A DNA stretch of 64,000 nt from Planctomycetota bacterium (GTDB lineage Bacteria; Planctomycetota; Phycisphaerae; Phycisphaerales; UBA1924), in contig JAFLCN010000002.1 of assembly GCA_017303555.1 (NCBI GenBank), positions 124,001 through 188,000 on the forward strand, given 5' to 3'. The notes under the pieces were generated by a model, which saw only the letters and a list, made by a program, of their open reading frames with translations, was not told the origin of the DNA and did no database searches. The translations under genes were made by a program, and so were the position numbers. Below, piece after piece: positions 54,845-63,388 of this stretch; within the stretch, counting starts at the first letter, position 1; each line of letters begins with the position of its first letter.

Positions 54845-56272
54845 ATGCGGAGCACGGTTCGAAGGAAGTCGCTTTGCGTTCTGCGCAGTGCAGCCATGCT
54901 TGCTGCGATCGGAGTCACGCAGGGTTGTCTTTCGCCCGATGTCGCGATGTCGCACAAGGTGCACGAGCGGCCTCATATCACCATGCGCGACCCTGACACC
55001 GGCCAGGTGCTTCAGGTGCTGACCAAGGTGCAGCTTCAGAATCGGCTGTTTGATCTGTGCGACCTGTGGGCGAGCGTGATCAAGAACCTGTACGACCCGA
55101 TGATCGATGAGGAAACCGATACGGAGATCCGCTCGTCCCTGATCGAGCAGAAGCTGCGGTCCATCGTTTCGGGCTACACGATCGGCGTGACGTCGGATCC
55201 GGTGAGCGGGATGCTTGACATGATGGTTCTTTCCAGGCTTTCGGCACGGATGTGGGAGCCCGGGCCGCGCGTCACCGACTGGTTTGGCGACATGGCGCCG
55301 CGGGTTTCCGCAGGGCTCGCGGCGGCGGATGCAAAGATCTGGAAGATCGGCAGCCAGATGCTCAGCCCGAACGAGCGGAAGCAACTCGAAGAACGCATCG
55401 AGCGCTGGATAAGCGATTCGCCGGATCTCAAATCTGTGTCATTCGCGCGTTTGAGTGATATCGACTCGGGGTTCGATGCGAAGCTGGAAGCCGAAGTCGC
55501 GAAGTCTCAGGGGCTGATGGATGTGCTCGACGAGGCGATGCGTTCGGCGGAAGAATTTCGGCTGCTCGGTGAGCGCTCGCTGTGGATCGCTTCGCGAGCG
55601 CCCATTCTGCTGCGCATGACCACCGAAGCGAGCATCGTCTCGGCCTTCGACATCCCGCAGGTTCAAGAGGCATTGAAATCGACCCACGCACTTCCAGTCG
55701 CCGTCGATCATCTTGCCGATCGAGTTCATGAGATTGCTTCGACCGTCGATACCCAGCGCCGAGAGATCTTTGCATCGATCGAATCCGCTCAGGGCGCGGT
55801 TCAGCCGATGCTGAAGCAGGTTACCGAGGCGATCAATCGCGCCGATGAGGTCGTGAAGGAAGCACGCAAACTCGCTTCGGAGCGCAGCCAGGCGGCGGAT
55901 GTCGCGGCAGGTGCTGCCAAGGACCTTCGCGAAGCGTTGGCCACGCTCAACGGCATGGCGCAGCGGTACTTTCCGCCGGATGCGTCGGGGGCGCCGAGCG
56001 GGCTTTCGCACACAACGACCGACCTTGCGCTTGCCGCGGAGCGGTTCAATTCTGCGGTCACCACGTTGCAGTCGCTCGCCAAGCCCGGAGACTCGACCAA
56101 TGCAGTCGCCGAACTATCCAACCTCGCCGACGCAAAGGTTGCGGTGATCGCGGCTAGCGGCGACGCAGCGATTGATCGAGCGTTCTGGCGTGGTCTTATC
56201 TTGATTGCCGTCGCGTTTGTACTGGCGGTCGTCTACCGAGTCATTTCGCCACGGCTCGCGCCGCGTTCCTGA
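54845..56272 (+). CDS. Hypothetical lipoprotein with long helical region and C-terminal membrane segment
   Basis: 475 aa (starts at GTG 54824 or 54830 are also possible). A hydrophobic segment ends in VTQGCLS, a lipobox-like cysteine site. Most of the rest is helical and charged, with coiled-coil-type sequence from about 285 to 370 (VDTQRREIFASIESAQGAV, VVKEARKLASERSQAADVA). A membrane helix is at the end (GLILIAVAFVLAVVYRVI), so both ends may be membrane-bound, as in some methyl-accepting-like or spacer proteins. No family recognised. Lies 30 bp after top6B on the same strand. Confidence 0.65.
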   Translation: MRSTVRRKSLCVLRSAAMLAAIGVTQGCLSPDVAMSHKVHERPHITMRDPDTGQVLQVLTKVQLQNRLFDLCDLWASVIKNLYDPMIDEETDTEIRSSLIEQKLRSIVSGYTIGVTSDPVSGMLDMMVLSRLSARMWEPGPRVTDWFGDMAPRVSAGLAAADAKIWKIGSQMLSPNERKQLEERIERWISDSPDLKSVSFARLSDIDSGFDAKLEAEVAKSQGLMDVLDEAMRSAEEFRLLGERSLWIASRAPILLRMTTEASIVSAFDIPQVQEALKSTHALPVAVDHLADRVHEIASTVDTQRREIFASIESAQGAVQPMLKQVTEAINRADEVVKEARKLASERSQAADVAAGAAKDLREALATLNGMAQRYFPPDASGAPSGLSHTTTDLALAAERFNSAVTTLQSLAKPGDSTNAVAELSNLADAKVAVIAASGDAAIDRAFWRGLILIAVAFVLAVVYRVISPRLAPRS

Positions 56273-56291
56273 AAGCTGGATACTTGCTGCG

Positions 56292-57185
56292 ATGGTTGCC
56301 GTCTTGGGTCATCTTGGCGTCTGGGCCGGCCTGTATGCGCTCGCGGCATTCATTTGTTTCAGTCAGCTTGCGGGATTGCCCGCGGACGCGCCGCTTCCGC
56401 GTTGGGAGGCGATGCTCTGCGTTTTCCTGACGGCAACCGGCGTGTACTCGCTCGATCGCGTCAAACTGATATCGCGATGGCTCGATCCGGCGGATGTGCA
56501 GGCGCAGCCCGAGCGATACCAGTTTCTGATGCCTCGATCGGTGCGTGTACGCGTCATGGCGGCCGTGGTTCTCGTGGCGGCAGCTTTGGTCGGATATACA
56601 TTTCACCCGCTCGCTGCGGCTCTCATTGCACTGTCTGCTTTGGGAACGGTGATCTACGCGCCCATGCCGCGGCGGAGGACTGCACGCATCAAGGATCGCC
56701 TGTGGCTCAAAAATCTGTATGTCGCGCTCGGGATGACCCTGTTCTGTGCTCTGATCGCCCTGCTGGCGCGCCCGGAAGCCTCGGTCCGCAGCTTGCCGGG
56801 TTTCGTTTTGAACTCATGGGCCGTCCTCGTCCTTTCATTCACGACTGTCGGATTCCGCATTCTCTTGGATGCCGCCCTTTGCGATATTGATGACGAACCC
56901 ACCGATCTTCGGTTTGGCACCGACACATTTGCAACTCGATTGGGAGGCAAACCGGTCTGGAACTGGGCGGGATTCGGACGGCTGGCAATCGCTGCGGGGC
57001 TTGTCGTCGCACGTCCGCTGCCAGTCACCGCCCGCATCGGATGGGCGGCCGCAATGGTGCTCGGGATGATCGCTCTTCGCTGGCGACATCCGGTGCGAAT
57101 CCGCGATACTGTCGATCTCCGGTTCCTTCCGGAAGCCTGCTTTGTCGCCATCGTTCTTTGGATCAGTCAGCCCGCCCATTCCTAG
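56292..57185 (+). CDS. UbiA-superfamily prenyltransferase-like membrane protein
   Basis: 297 aa with about eight membrane helices. A UbiA-like first acidic motif occurs as TGVYSLDRVKLISRWLDP, and a second as LLDAALCDIDDEPTDLRFGTDTFATRLGG, the latter close to the family's DxxDxxxDxxxGxxTLPxxxG pattern. UbiA enzymes attach isoprenoid chains to aromatic acceptors such as quinone precursors or haem. The first motif is weakened (no NDxxDxxxD), so the acceptor or even activity is uncertain. An upstream frame overlaps the lipoprotein gene; the ATG at 56292 is used. A UbiD-family gene is elsewhere in the window. Confidence 0.75.
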   Translation: MVAVLGHLGVWAGLYALAAFICFSQLAGLPADAPLPRWEAMLCVFLTATGVYSLDRVKLISRWLDPADVQAQPERYQFLMPRSVRVRVMAAVVLVAAALVGYTFHPLAAALIALSALGTVIYAPMPRRRTARIKDRLWLKNLYVALGMTLFCALIALLARPEASVRSLPGFVLNSWAVLVLSFTTVGFRILLDAALCDIDDEPTDLRFGTDTFATRLGGKPVWNWAGFGRLAIAAGLVVARPLPVTARIGWAAAMVLGMIALRWRHPVRIRDTVDLRFLPEACFVAIVLWISQPAHS

Positions 57186-57206
57186 CACTCGCAGAGAGGA
57201 AATCCG

Positions 57207-58013
57207 ATGCGAAATCTCCTGATGTGCCTTCTGACATTTGCATTATCGAATCTTGCGACCGCCGCCGTTCAGACGAAAGTCATCGAGTACAAGGACGGGG
57301 ACACCGTGCTTGAAGGGTTCCTCGCTTGGGATGATGCAATCGCGACCGAGCGGACGCCCGGCGCAGCCGTTCTAGTGATTCCCGAGTGGTGGGGGAACAA
57401 CGACTACTCGCGTGGCCGCGCCAAGCAACTCGCAGAACTCGGCTACGTTGCCTTCGCGATTGACATGTACGGGAAGGGAAAGGTCACGGCTGATCCGAAG
57501 CAGGCGGGCGAGTGGTCGGGTGCGATCATGAAAGATGTTGCTGCCCGCCGCGCTCGCGCCAGCGCGGGGCTGAACGTTCTCAAGAGCCAGAAAATTGTGG
57601 ACGGCGCCCGGATCGGTGTCATTGGCTACTGCATGGGCGGCACGCTCGCGATCGACCTCGCCCGGACGGGTGCGGACTTGAAGGCCGCTGTCGCGTTCCA
57701 CGCGTCGACCTTTGCCGCGGCAAGCCCCGAAGAGAACAAGCAGATCAAGGGCACGCTTCTCATCTGCCACGGTGCGGAAGACGCCTTTGTCCCCGCGGGC
57801 GAAGTCGATAGATTCCAGGCGCAGATGAAAGAGGCCGGCACCGACTTTGTGTTGATCTCGTACAGCGGGGCGGTTCACTCGTTTACAAACTCCGGCGTGG
57901 ACAAAATGGGCGTTCCGGGGGCAAAGTACAACTCCAACGCCGACAGGCGTTCCTGGGCGGAGATGCAGGAAATCTTCCGCGAGAAGCTTGGAAACACCAA
58001 AGCCAGCGGCTGA
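57207..58013 (+). CDS. Secreted dienelactone hydrolase-family protein
   Basis: 268 aa. Signal peptide MRNLLMCLLTFALSNLATAA. Alpha/beta hydrolase with the DLH triad Cys-Asp-His: GVIGYCMGGTLAIDLAR (Cys nucleophile), CHGAEDAFVPAGE (Asp) and SGAVHSFTN (His). PEWWGNNDYSRGRAKQLAELGYVAFAIDMYG is the typical N-terminal core. It hydrolyses lactones or esters, probably outside the cytoplasm. GAGAGGAAAT ribosome site. 21 bp after the UbiA-like gene and 77 bp before top6A. Confidence 0.9.
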   Translation: MRNLLMCLLTFALSNLATAAVQTKVIEYKDGDTVLEGFLAWDDAIATERTPGAAVLVIPEWWGNNDYSRGRAKQLAELGYVAFAIDMYGKGKVTADPKQAGEWSGAIMKDVAARRARASAGLNVLKSQKIVDGARIGVIGYCMGGTLAIDLARTGADLKAAVAFHASTFAAASPEENKQIKGTLLICHGAEDAFVPAGEVDRFQAQMKEAGTDFVLISYSGAVHSFTNSGVDKMGVPGAKYNSNADRRSWAEMQEIFREKLGNTKASG

Positions 58014-58090
58014 ACCGCTGGTGAGTTTCTAGAATTGCAGATTCGCGCCGGCGTTTGTTCCGTTCGCTCCATGTTTTCAAGGATGATTCC

Positions 58091-59221
58091 ATGGCCAAGT
58101 CCAAGCCGAGTGTTTCGCAGAAGACCAAAGAGCGCGACAAACGCACGCTCGAGAAGATCGTCGCCCTTGCGGACGATCTCTCCAAGAAGACCTTCGCGGG
58201 CAAAGAGCCCACTTTTCATATCCCGACCCGGTCGAAATCCAACACGATCTGGAACAAGAAACGTGGCATCCTCGAAATGGGCGACGGCAAGGCCGACCGT
58301 CCGCTCTTCGACCTAAAAACCGCCAAGCAGTTCATGCAGACCGTTTTGCACGGCAGCACGATCAAGGATCTGATCGAGGCCGGAAAGACTTCGAGCCTGC
58401 GAGGCGTGTTCTACAAGGCAAAGCACACCGTCGCCGGCACCAAAGAAAACACGTTCGACACGCAGGAAGAATCCGACCCGATTCTCGAAGACCTCGAGGT
58501 CACGCTGGGCGCGCTGCGTGAAGAGTTACATGTGTTTGCCGAGAATCGCGGCGTGATCGCCGGCAACATCACTGTCGTTGACGGTGGCGACACGATTGAT
58601 TGCCGGGCCGCTGGCCGAGGCGGCCACGGAATCCCCTCCATTGTCGAGCCCGACGTCTTCGAGTTCGGCAAGTGCGAGGCCAAGTTCGTGCTGCATGTCG
58701 AAAAAGGCACGGTCTGGAATCGGTTCAACGAAGATCGATTCTGGGAGAAAAACAACTGCATTTTGACGCACGGTGCAGGACAGCCGCCGCGCGGCTGCCG
58801 CCGGTTGCTGCAGAGGCTGAATCAGGAGCTCAAGCTCCCGATCATCTGCGTTCTCGATTGCGATCCGTGGGGCCACTACATCTACAGCGTGATCAAGCAG
58901 GGATCGATCTCTCTCGCGTTCGAGAGCTCGCGCCTTGCTATTCCCGATGCGAAGTTCCTGGGCCTCCGCGCCAAGGACTACGAAGAGTGCAATCTTGGCG
59001 ATGCGGTCAAGATTGATCTCACCGAGAACGACATCAAGCGCGCCAAGGAAATCGCGGCGTACCCGTGGTTCGAAAACCACAAAGGCTGGCAAAAGGAGAT
59101 TCAAAAGCTCCTTTCCAACGGCTTCAAGATGGAAGTCGAAGCCATGATCAACAAGGGCATCAGCTTCGTGACCGAGGAATACGTGCCCGCGCGTTTGAAG
59201 GCGAAAGACTGGCTCGACTAG
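58091..59221 (+). CDS. top6A: DNA topoisomerase VI subunit A (Spo11/Top6A family)
   Basis: 376 aa, the normal length. The DNA-cleaving subunit that forms a 5' phosphotyrosyl bond and moves one duplex through another. The winged-helix (5Y-CAP) active site is SSLRGVFYKAKHT with candidate tyrosine Y108 (FY instead of the usual YY). The Toprim domain shows E204 (FVLHVEKGTVWN) and the DxD pair D256/D258 (ICVLDCDPWGHYIYSVIKQG). FLGLRAKDYEECNLGD follows as in archaeal enzymes. ATG at 58091 with AAGGA nine bases upstream. A zinc-ribbon gene follows 14 bp later. Confidence 0.96.
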   Translation: MAKSKPSVSQKTKERDKRTLEKIVALADDLSKKTFAGKEPTFHIPTRSKSNTIWNKKRGILEMGDGKADRPLFDLKTAKQFMQTVLHGSTIKDLIEAGKTSSLRGVFYKAKHTVAGTKENTFDTQEESDPILEDLEVTLGALREELHVFAENRGVIAGNITVVDGGDTIDCRAAGRGGHGIPSIVEPDVFEFGKCEAKFVLHVEKGTVWNRFNEDRFWEKNNCILTHGAGQPPRGCRRLLQRLNQELKLPIICVLDCDPWGHYIYSVIKQGSISLAFESSRLAIPDAKFLGLRAKDYEECNLGDAVKIDLTENDIKRAKEIAAYPWFENHKGWQKEIQKLLSNGFKMEVEAMINKGISFVTEEYVPARLKAKDWLD

Positions 59222-59235
59222 TTCTGGAGTAGCAC

Positions 59236-59655
59236 ATGCACACCACCCCTCCCGGAAAGATCCGCTGCCCGAAAGACGCGACCATCATGGAGAAGCTCTC
59301 CATCGGCGGCAGCGATCTCGTGGTGGACCACTGCGGCCGCTGCGGCGCGATCTGGTTCGATGCATACGAACTGGAACGCGCCATCAAGGCGAAAGAGCAG
59401 GGCGCAGACCTCGACGATGTTGACTATGGCACCGCCAAGTCCAACTACGAATACAAGGTGCTGCGCGATGACTTCCTTGAGTGCCCGCGTGATCACACCA
59501 AGCTGCTCCAGGTCCCCGATCCGCGTCAGCCACACGTGATCATCGATCTCTGCCGCGATTGTGGCGGCGTGCTGCTCGATGCCGGTGAACTCAAGGATCT
59601 CAGCGAGTTCACGCTCGGCGAACGCGTCCGCAGTATTTTCCGAAGCAAGAAGTAA
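59236..59655 (+). CDS. Double zinc-ribbon (TFIIB-type) protein
   Basis: 139 aa with two similar halves. Each has a CP-x-D/H start and a CxxCG ribbon: IRCPKDATIMEKL ... VDHCGRCGAIWFDAYELERA and FLECPRDHTKLLQV ... IDLCRDCGGVLLDAGELKDL. This is the zf-TFIIB family, soluble proteins whose roles in bacteria are not established; zinc binding and possible nucleic acid or protein contact are inferred. It lies 14 bp after top6A, so it is likely co-transcribed with it. Confidence 0.85.
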   Translation: MHTTPPGKIRCPKDATIMEKLSIGGSDLVVDHCGRCGAIWFDAYELERAIKAKEQGADLDDVDYGTAKSNYEYKVLRDDFLECPRDHTKLLQVPDPRQPHVIIDLCRDCGGVLLDAGELKDLSEFTLGERVRSIFRSKK

Positions 59656-59680
59656 CGGCGTACCTGAGCCTCACGCGTGA

Positions 59681-60967
59681 TTACTCAGCGGCCGGCTTCG
59701 CGCCTGGGGCGGTGTCCGTTGCCGTTGCGGGGTGCGTGTCGCGGGCCGTGTATCCGCGCGTCGCCCAGGCCGCAACAGCCGTTCCGAAGACCGAAAAAAC
59801 CGCGCCGAGGAAGAACGATGCTCCCGGGAGGTAGATCGGCGCGCTGTCGGAGATGAAATACCCGAAGGCACGCGTCGCCATCAGTGGACCGATGATCTGC
59901 GCCACGCACTGAAGTGAGGTCAACGCACCCTGAATCTCCCCTTGCTCGTACGGCCGCACCGTCTTGGTGATGATCGCCTGTGCCGCGGGCTGTGCGATGC
60001 CTCCGAGCGAGGCGAACGCGATGATGACGTAGATCATCCATCCCTGCGTCGCGGCACCGTATCCGACATACGCCAGGCTTCCGATTCCGATGCCGATGAG
60101 CAACGAGCGTCGCTCGCCGAGCCAGGGCACGATCTTCCGCACAAGCCCGGCTTGCACGATCACCGCGCCCAGTCCAACGCAGAACAGCGAGAAGCCCACG
60201 TACATCGGGCTCCAGCCGAATCGGTGCTTGGTGTACAAAACCCACGTCATGTGCAGCCCGAACATGGCGAGGTTGAGCAGGAACATGGCGCCCGCAAGCC
60301 CGGCGACGAGCGGATAGCGTCCGAGCCCGAAGAACGCACCGATCGGGTTCGCCCGCGCAAGCGTGAGTCGCGAGCGCCGCTCCGGAGGCAACGATTCCGG
60401 CAACACGAGATAGCCGTAAAGCCAGTTTGCGAGCGAAAGCCCTCCGGCGACGTAGAACGGGAGATGGATATCGATCTCCCCCAGCAAGCCGCCCCCCAGC
60501 GGGCCGAGGATGAATCCAAGCCCGAACGCGGCGCCCACCATGCCGAACGCCGCGGCACGCTTCTCCGGTGGCGTGATATCCGCGATGTACGCGTTGCACA
60601 CCGTCATGCTCGCGCCCGAAAGCCCGTTCAGGGCTCGTGTGATGAAGAAGAAAAAGAGCGTCGGCGCAAACGCCATCGCGAAGTAGTCGATGCCCGACCC
60701 CAGAATCGCGACGAGCAGCACCGGCCGACGCCCGACACGATCCGACAGTGCGCCGAGCAGCGGCGAGAACAGGAACTGCATGATCGCATACGTCGCCGCG
60801 AGCCAGCCGACGACATACGCCGCTTCGGAATCGGTCCCGCCCGCGCCGTTGTGCAGCAGTTTCTCGATCAGGCGCGGCGCGACCGGAATGATCACCCCGA
60901 ACCCGAGCACATCGAGCAGCAGCGTTAGAAAAATGAACCCGATTCCGGGTGTGGGCTTCGATCGCAC
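59681..60967 (-). CDS. MFS transporter of the TetA/multidrug (TCR) type
   Basis: 428 aa, 12 membrane segments. Typical start FIFLTLLLDVLGFGVIIPVAPRL, the motif A-like LGALSDRVGRRPVLLVAI between helices 2 and 3, ALNGLSGASMTVCNAYIADITPPEKRAAAFGMVGAAFGLGFILGPLGGG (motif C) and, in the second half, the VLYTKHRFGWSPMYVG pattern. An antiporter for drugs or metabolites. GTG at 60965-60967 (VRSKPTPG) is the preferred start; a GTG at 61033 would add 22 residues with no match to the family. Convergent with the zinc-ribbon gene. Confidence 0.9.
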   Translation of the reverse strand: MRSKPTPGIGFIFLTLLLDVLGFGVIIPVAPRLIEKLLHNGAGGTDSEAAYVVGWLAATYAIMQFLFSPLLGALSDRVGRRPVLLVAILGSGIDYFAMAFAPTLFFFFITRALNGLSGASMTVCNAYIADITPPEKRAAAFGMVGAAFGLGFILGPLGGGLLGEIDIHLPFYVAGGLSLANWLYGYLVLPESLPPERRSRLTLARANPIGAFFGLGRYPLVAGLAGAMFLLNLAMFGLHMTWVLYTKHRFGWSPMYVGFSLFCVGLGAVIVQAGLVRKIVPWLGERRSLLIGIGIGSLAYVGYGAATQGWMIYVIIAFASLGGIAQPAAQAIITKTVRPYEQGEIQGALTSLQCVAQIIGPLMATRAFGYFISDSAPIYLPGASFFLGAVFSVFGTAVAAWATRGYTARDTHPATATDTAPGAKPAAE

Positions 60968-61043
60968 GGCACGGCAGCGTAGTGAAGCACGGTGCCGGTG
61001 GCGCGCCACGTATTCAAAGCGATCTGCGAACACGAATTGAGAC

Positions 61044-61889
61044 TCAGTCGCTCTTGCGAATCGTGAGATCGACCCGCGTCGGATGCCCGAACCAGCCGTT
61101 CACCCCCCCAGGTCCGGGGTACTTCTTTTCCAGCAGCTCGGCGACTTCGGCGATGTTGCCGCGGGCATCGACCCAGCCGCCGTTGATGTCCGGGAAGTCG
61201 ATGCAGCACTTCTCGCACTTCTCGGGGGAGGTGTACTTGATCGGGCACCAGAACGACTCGACATTCCGCAGCATCTCGCTGCCCAGGCTCCAGACGCCCG
61301 TCATCCAGTCGCAGTAGAGACACCAGATGAGGTCGTAGCCGACCAGCCCGCTGAATTTCTGGCGGCTGATGTTGATCCACTCGTTCACGTTGTACTTCGG
61401 CAGCCGCACCAGCCAGTGCAGCGGGGGATAGAGCAGAATTTCGCCCAGCCGCACCATTGTGAAGAGCGGTACCGCCCACGCCGTCCACCAGACCGCGGCA
61501 TGATTCCGGAACCATCCGACCCGCCGATTGAGCGTGCTGACGATCCGCGGCCCCTTGCGGATGCCCGGGTTCATCGCTTCGTGCATCCATGACCAGAGCA
61601 CGAGCGTGACCATCTGCGACAGAACGGCCGTTGCCAGCACCGCGGCAAACGACGCGAACGAGTGGCGAGAGCCCGAAACCTGAGGATCGCAGTTCCACCA
61701 CCACACGATCCCCGCCACCCACGGCCCGTGCGTGAAGTAGAACACGGTCAGATCGAGCAGATACCCCTTGGAACACGCATCGCAGATCGCGCTGCCGAAC
61801 TTGCCCATTCGTGCCAGCACGTGAAACACGATCGCCGAGAGCAAGAGGCCGACCACGCACGCGAGAAAGAACCAAAGCAATGGATGCAT
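61044..61889 (-). CDS. Cysteine-rich membrane protein of unknown function
   Basis: 281 aa, unrecognised. Membrane-like segments at about 4-24, 52-65, 80-100 and 130-155. The last 100 residues hold CLYCDWMTGVWSLGSEMLRNVESFWCPI and EKCEKCCIDFPDINGGWVD: six cysteines, with two CxxC pairs (LYC-type and EKCEKC) that could bind Fe-S or zinc. The end (GPGGVNGWFGHPTRVDLTIRK) is probably soluble. The stop is 77 bp from the start of the MFS gene on the same strand. Could be a redox or metal-binding membrane protein. Confidence 0.6.
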   Translation of the reverse strand: MHPLLWFFLACVVGLLLSAIVFHVLARMGKFGSAICDACSKGYLLDLTVFYFTHGPWVAGIVWWWNCDPQVSGSRHSFASFAAVLATAVLSQMVTLVLWSWMHEAMNPGIRKGPRIVSTLNRRVGWFRNHAAVWWTAWAVPLFTMVRLGEILLYPPLHWLVRLPKYNVNEWINISRQKFSGLVGYDLIWCLYCDWMTGVWSLGSEMLRNVESFWCPIKYTSPEKCEKCCIDFPDINGGWVDARGNIAEVAELLEKKYPGPGGVNGWFGHPTRVDLTIRKSD

Positions 61890-61969
61890 GATGCGAGGGT
61901 ATCAGGATGCGAGCTGATCACGAGCGCCGCTCTTCTCGGTGGCCGAACTGAAACTCTCCCTCGGCATTT

Positions 61970-62010
61970 CTCCGTGCCACCTCCGTGGCTCTCCGTGGCC
62001 CGCCGTGTTG
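61970..62010. repeat. Short direct-repeat element (CTCCGTGGC units)
   Basis: Four degenerate 10-11-bp units in a row: ctccgtgcca, ctccgtggct, ctccgtggcc and cgccgtgttg. They stand between the membrane-protein gene and amn. Similar short-unit arrays are common in spacers of some bacterial genomes; no function can be assigned. Confidence 0.5.
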
Positions 62011-62086
62011 AACGGCCCGTTGCCTTTGCCGAAATCTCCGCCACTCCGCGTTCGCCCTCGTCTTCACATATCCTGTAACCACAGCC

Positions 62087-62875
62087 ATGAAAACCAAAGC
62101 CGACATCGTCCGCGACTGGCTCGTCCGCTATACCGGTCGCCCGCTTGAGCAGTGGGGCAAGTACATCCTGCTCACCAATTTCGGCAGCTATGTGGATTCT
62201 TTCGCCACACGCTTCGGTGTCGAAGTGCTCGGCCGCGACCGGCCCATGCAGTCTGCGACCGGCGCGCCGGGAACACCCGGAGCGAACATCTCGATCGTCA
62301 ACTTCGGCATGGGGTCCGCCATGGCAGCGACCACGATGGACCTCCTCAGCGCGGTCGAGCCCGAAGCGGTTCTCTTCCTCGGCAAGTGCGGCGGCCTGAA
62401 AAAAGCCAAGCTCGGCGACTTCGTGCTCCCGATCGCCGCGATCCGGGGCGAAGGCACCAGCAACGAGTACATGCCCCCCGAAGTTCCCGCGCTGCCTTCG
62501 TTCCGCCTGCAGCGCGCCGTTTCGACGGCCATCGTCGAGCACAAGTGCGACTACTGGACGGGCACGGTCTACACCACCAACCGGCGCGTCTGGGAGCATG
62601 ATGAGAAGTTCAAGGATTACCTCCGCCAGATCCGCGCCATCGGCATCGACATGGAAACCGCCACGCTCTTTATGGTCGGCTTCGTAAACTCCATCCCCAA
62701 GGGCGCGCTCTTGCTTGTCAGCGACAATCCGATGTCGCCCGAGGGCGTGAAAACCGGCGAAAGCGATCACTACGTCAGCGAAAACTTCGTCAAGAAGCAC
62801 CTCGAGATCGGTATCGATGCGCTCATCGACCTCCGCGACAGCGGCGAAAGCGTGAAGCATCTGCGTTACGAGTAG
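62087..62875 (+). CDS. amn: AMP nucleosidase
   Basis: 262 aa, the short Bacteroidetes-type length rather than the ~480-aa E. coli form. It hydrolyses AMP to adenine and ribose 5-phosphate. Phosphorylase/nucleosidase-fold segments: VNFGMGSAMAATTMDLLSAVEPEAVLFLGKCGGLK, YTTNRRVWEHDEKF and IDMETATLFMVGFVNSIPKGALLLVSD (catalytic Asp follows in VSDNPMSPEGVKTGESD). Start MKTKADIVRDWLVRYTGR is as in homologues. It may help to balance adenylate pools or recycle adenine. Confidence 0.93.
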   Translation: MKTKADIVRDWLVRYTGRPLEQWGKYILLTNFGSYVDSFATRFGVEVLGRDRPMQSATGAPGTPGANISIVNFGMGSAMAATTMDLLSAVEPEAVLFLGKCGGLKKAKLGDFVLPIAAIRGEGTSNEYMPPEVPALPSFRLQRAVSTAIVEHKCDYWTGTVYTTNRRVWEHDEKFKDYLRQIRAIGIDMETATLFMVGFVNSIPKGALLLVSDNPMSPEGVKTGESDHYVSENFVKKHLEIGIDALIDLRDSGESVKHLRYE

Positions 62876-62941
62876 TGTGGCGCCGCCCTTCCGGGCGGTG
62901 CCTGCTCCGCACGTACCTGGATAGGCACTCACAACACGACC

Positions 62942-63346
62942 ATGCCAGAATCGTCGTCAAATCTACTTCTCGTTCAATCCCTCTACACCGCCTTCGCCTC
63001 GCGCGACCGCAATCGCATCCTCGCGATCATGCATCCCGAGATCGAGTGGATCCAGAACGACGGCTTCCCAGGGGGCGGCCTCCATAGAGGCGCCACCCAC
63101 GTGCTCGACGACGTCCTCTCTCAGTTCCGCCGCGACTGGGACAACTGGCGTGCCCGCGTGACCGAATGGCACGATGCGGGTGAGACGATCATCGCGATCG
63201 GGGTTTACGAGGGCACCAACAAGGCGACAGGCAAACACCTCGCCGCGGCATTCGCCCACATCTACACCGTCTCGAACGGGCAGATCGTGCGCTTTCGACA
63301 GTTCACCGATACCGCCCTCGTGCATCGCGCGATTCTCCCCTCGTAG
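62942..63346 (+). CDS. SnoaL-like / NTF2-fold protein
   Basis: 134 aa. Single NTF2-like barrel: LYTAFASRDRNRILAIMHPEIEWIQNDGFP at the N-terminus, then FRRDWDNWRARVTEWHDAGETIIAIGVYEGTNKATGK and HIYTVSNGQIVRFRQFTDTALVH. Such proteins include polyketide cyclases, isomerases and ketosteroid-like enzymes, as well as non-enzymatic ones. The active-site residues cannot be assigned. Located 67 bp after amn. Confidence 0.85.
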   Translation: MPESSSNLLLVQSLYTAFASRDRNRILAIMHPEIEWIQNDGFPGGGLHRGATHVLDDVLSQFRRDWDNWRARVTEWHDAGETIIAIGVYEGTNKATGKHLAAAFAHIYTVSNGQIVRFRQFTDTALVHRAILPS

Positions 63347-63358
63347 CGTCCTTCCGAA

Positions 63359-63388
63359 ACCCCCTCCTCGAGGGAGGGGCCAGGGGGT
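63359..63388. repeat. Nested palindromic element after the SnoaL-like gene
   Basis: An inner hairpin (cccctcc / ggagggg around TCGA) overlaps an outer pair accccct (63359-63365) and agggggt (63382-63388). Alternative stems are possible. It is in the 161-bp spacer before the tricorn-type gene and could end transcription or be an interspersed repeat. Confidence 0.45.
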
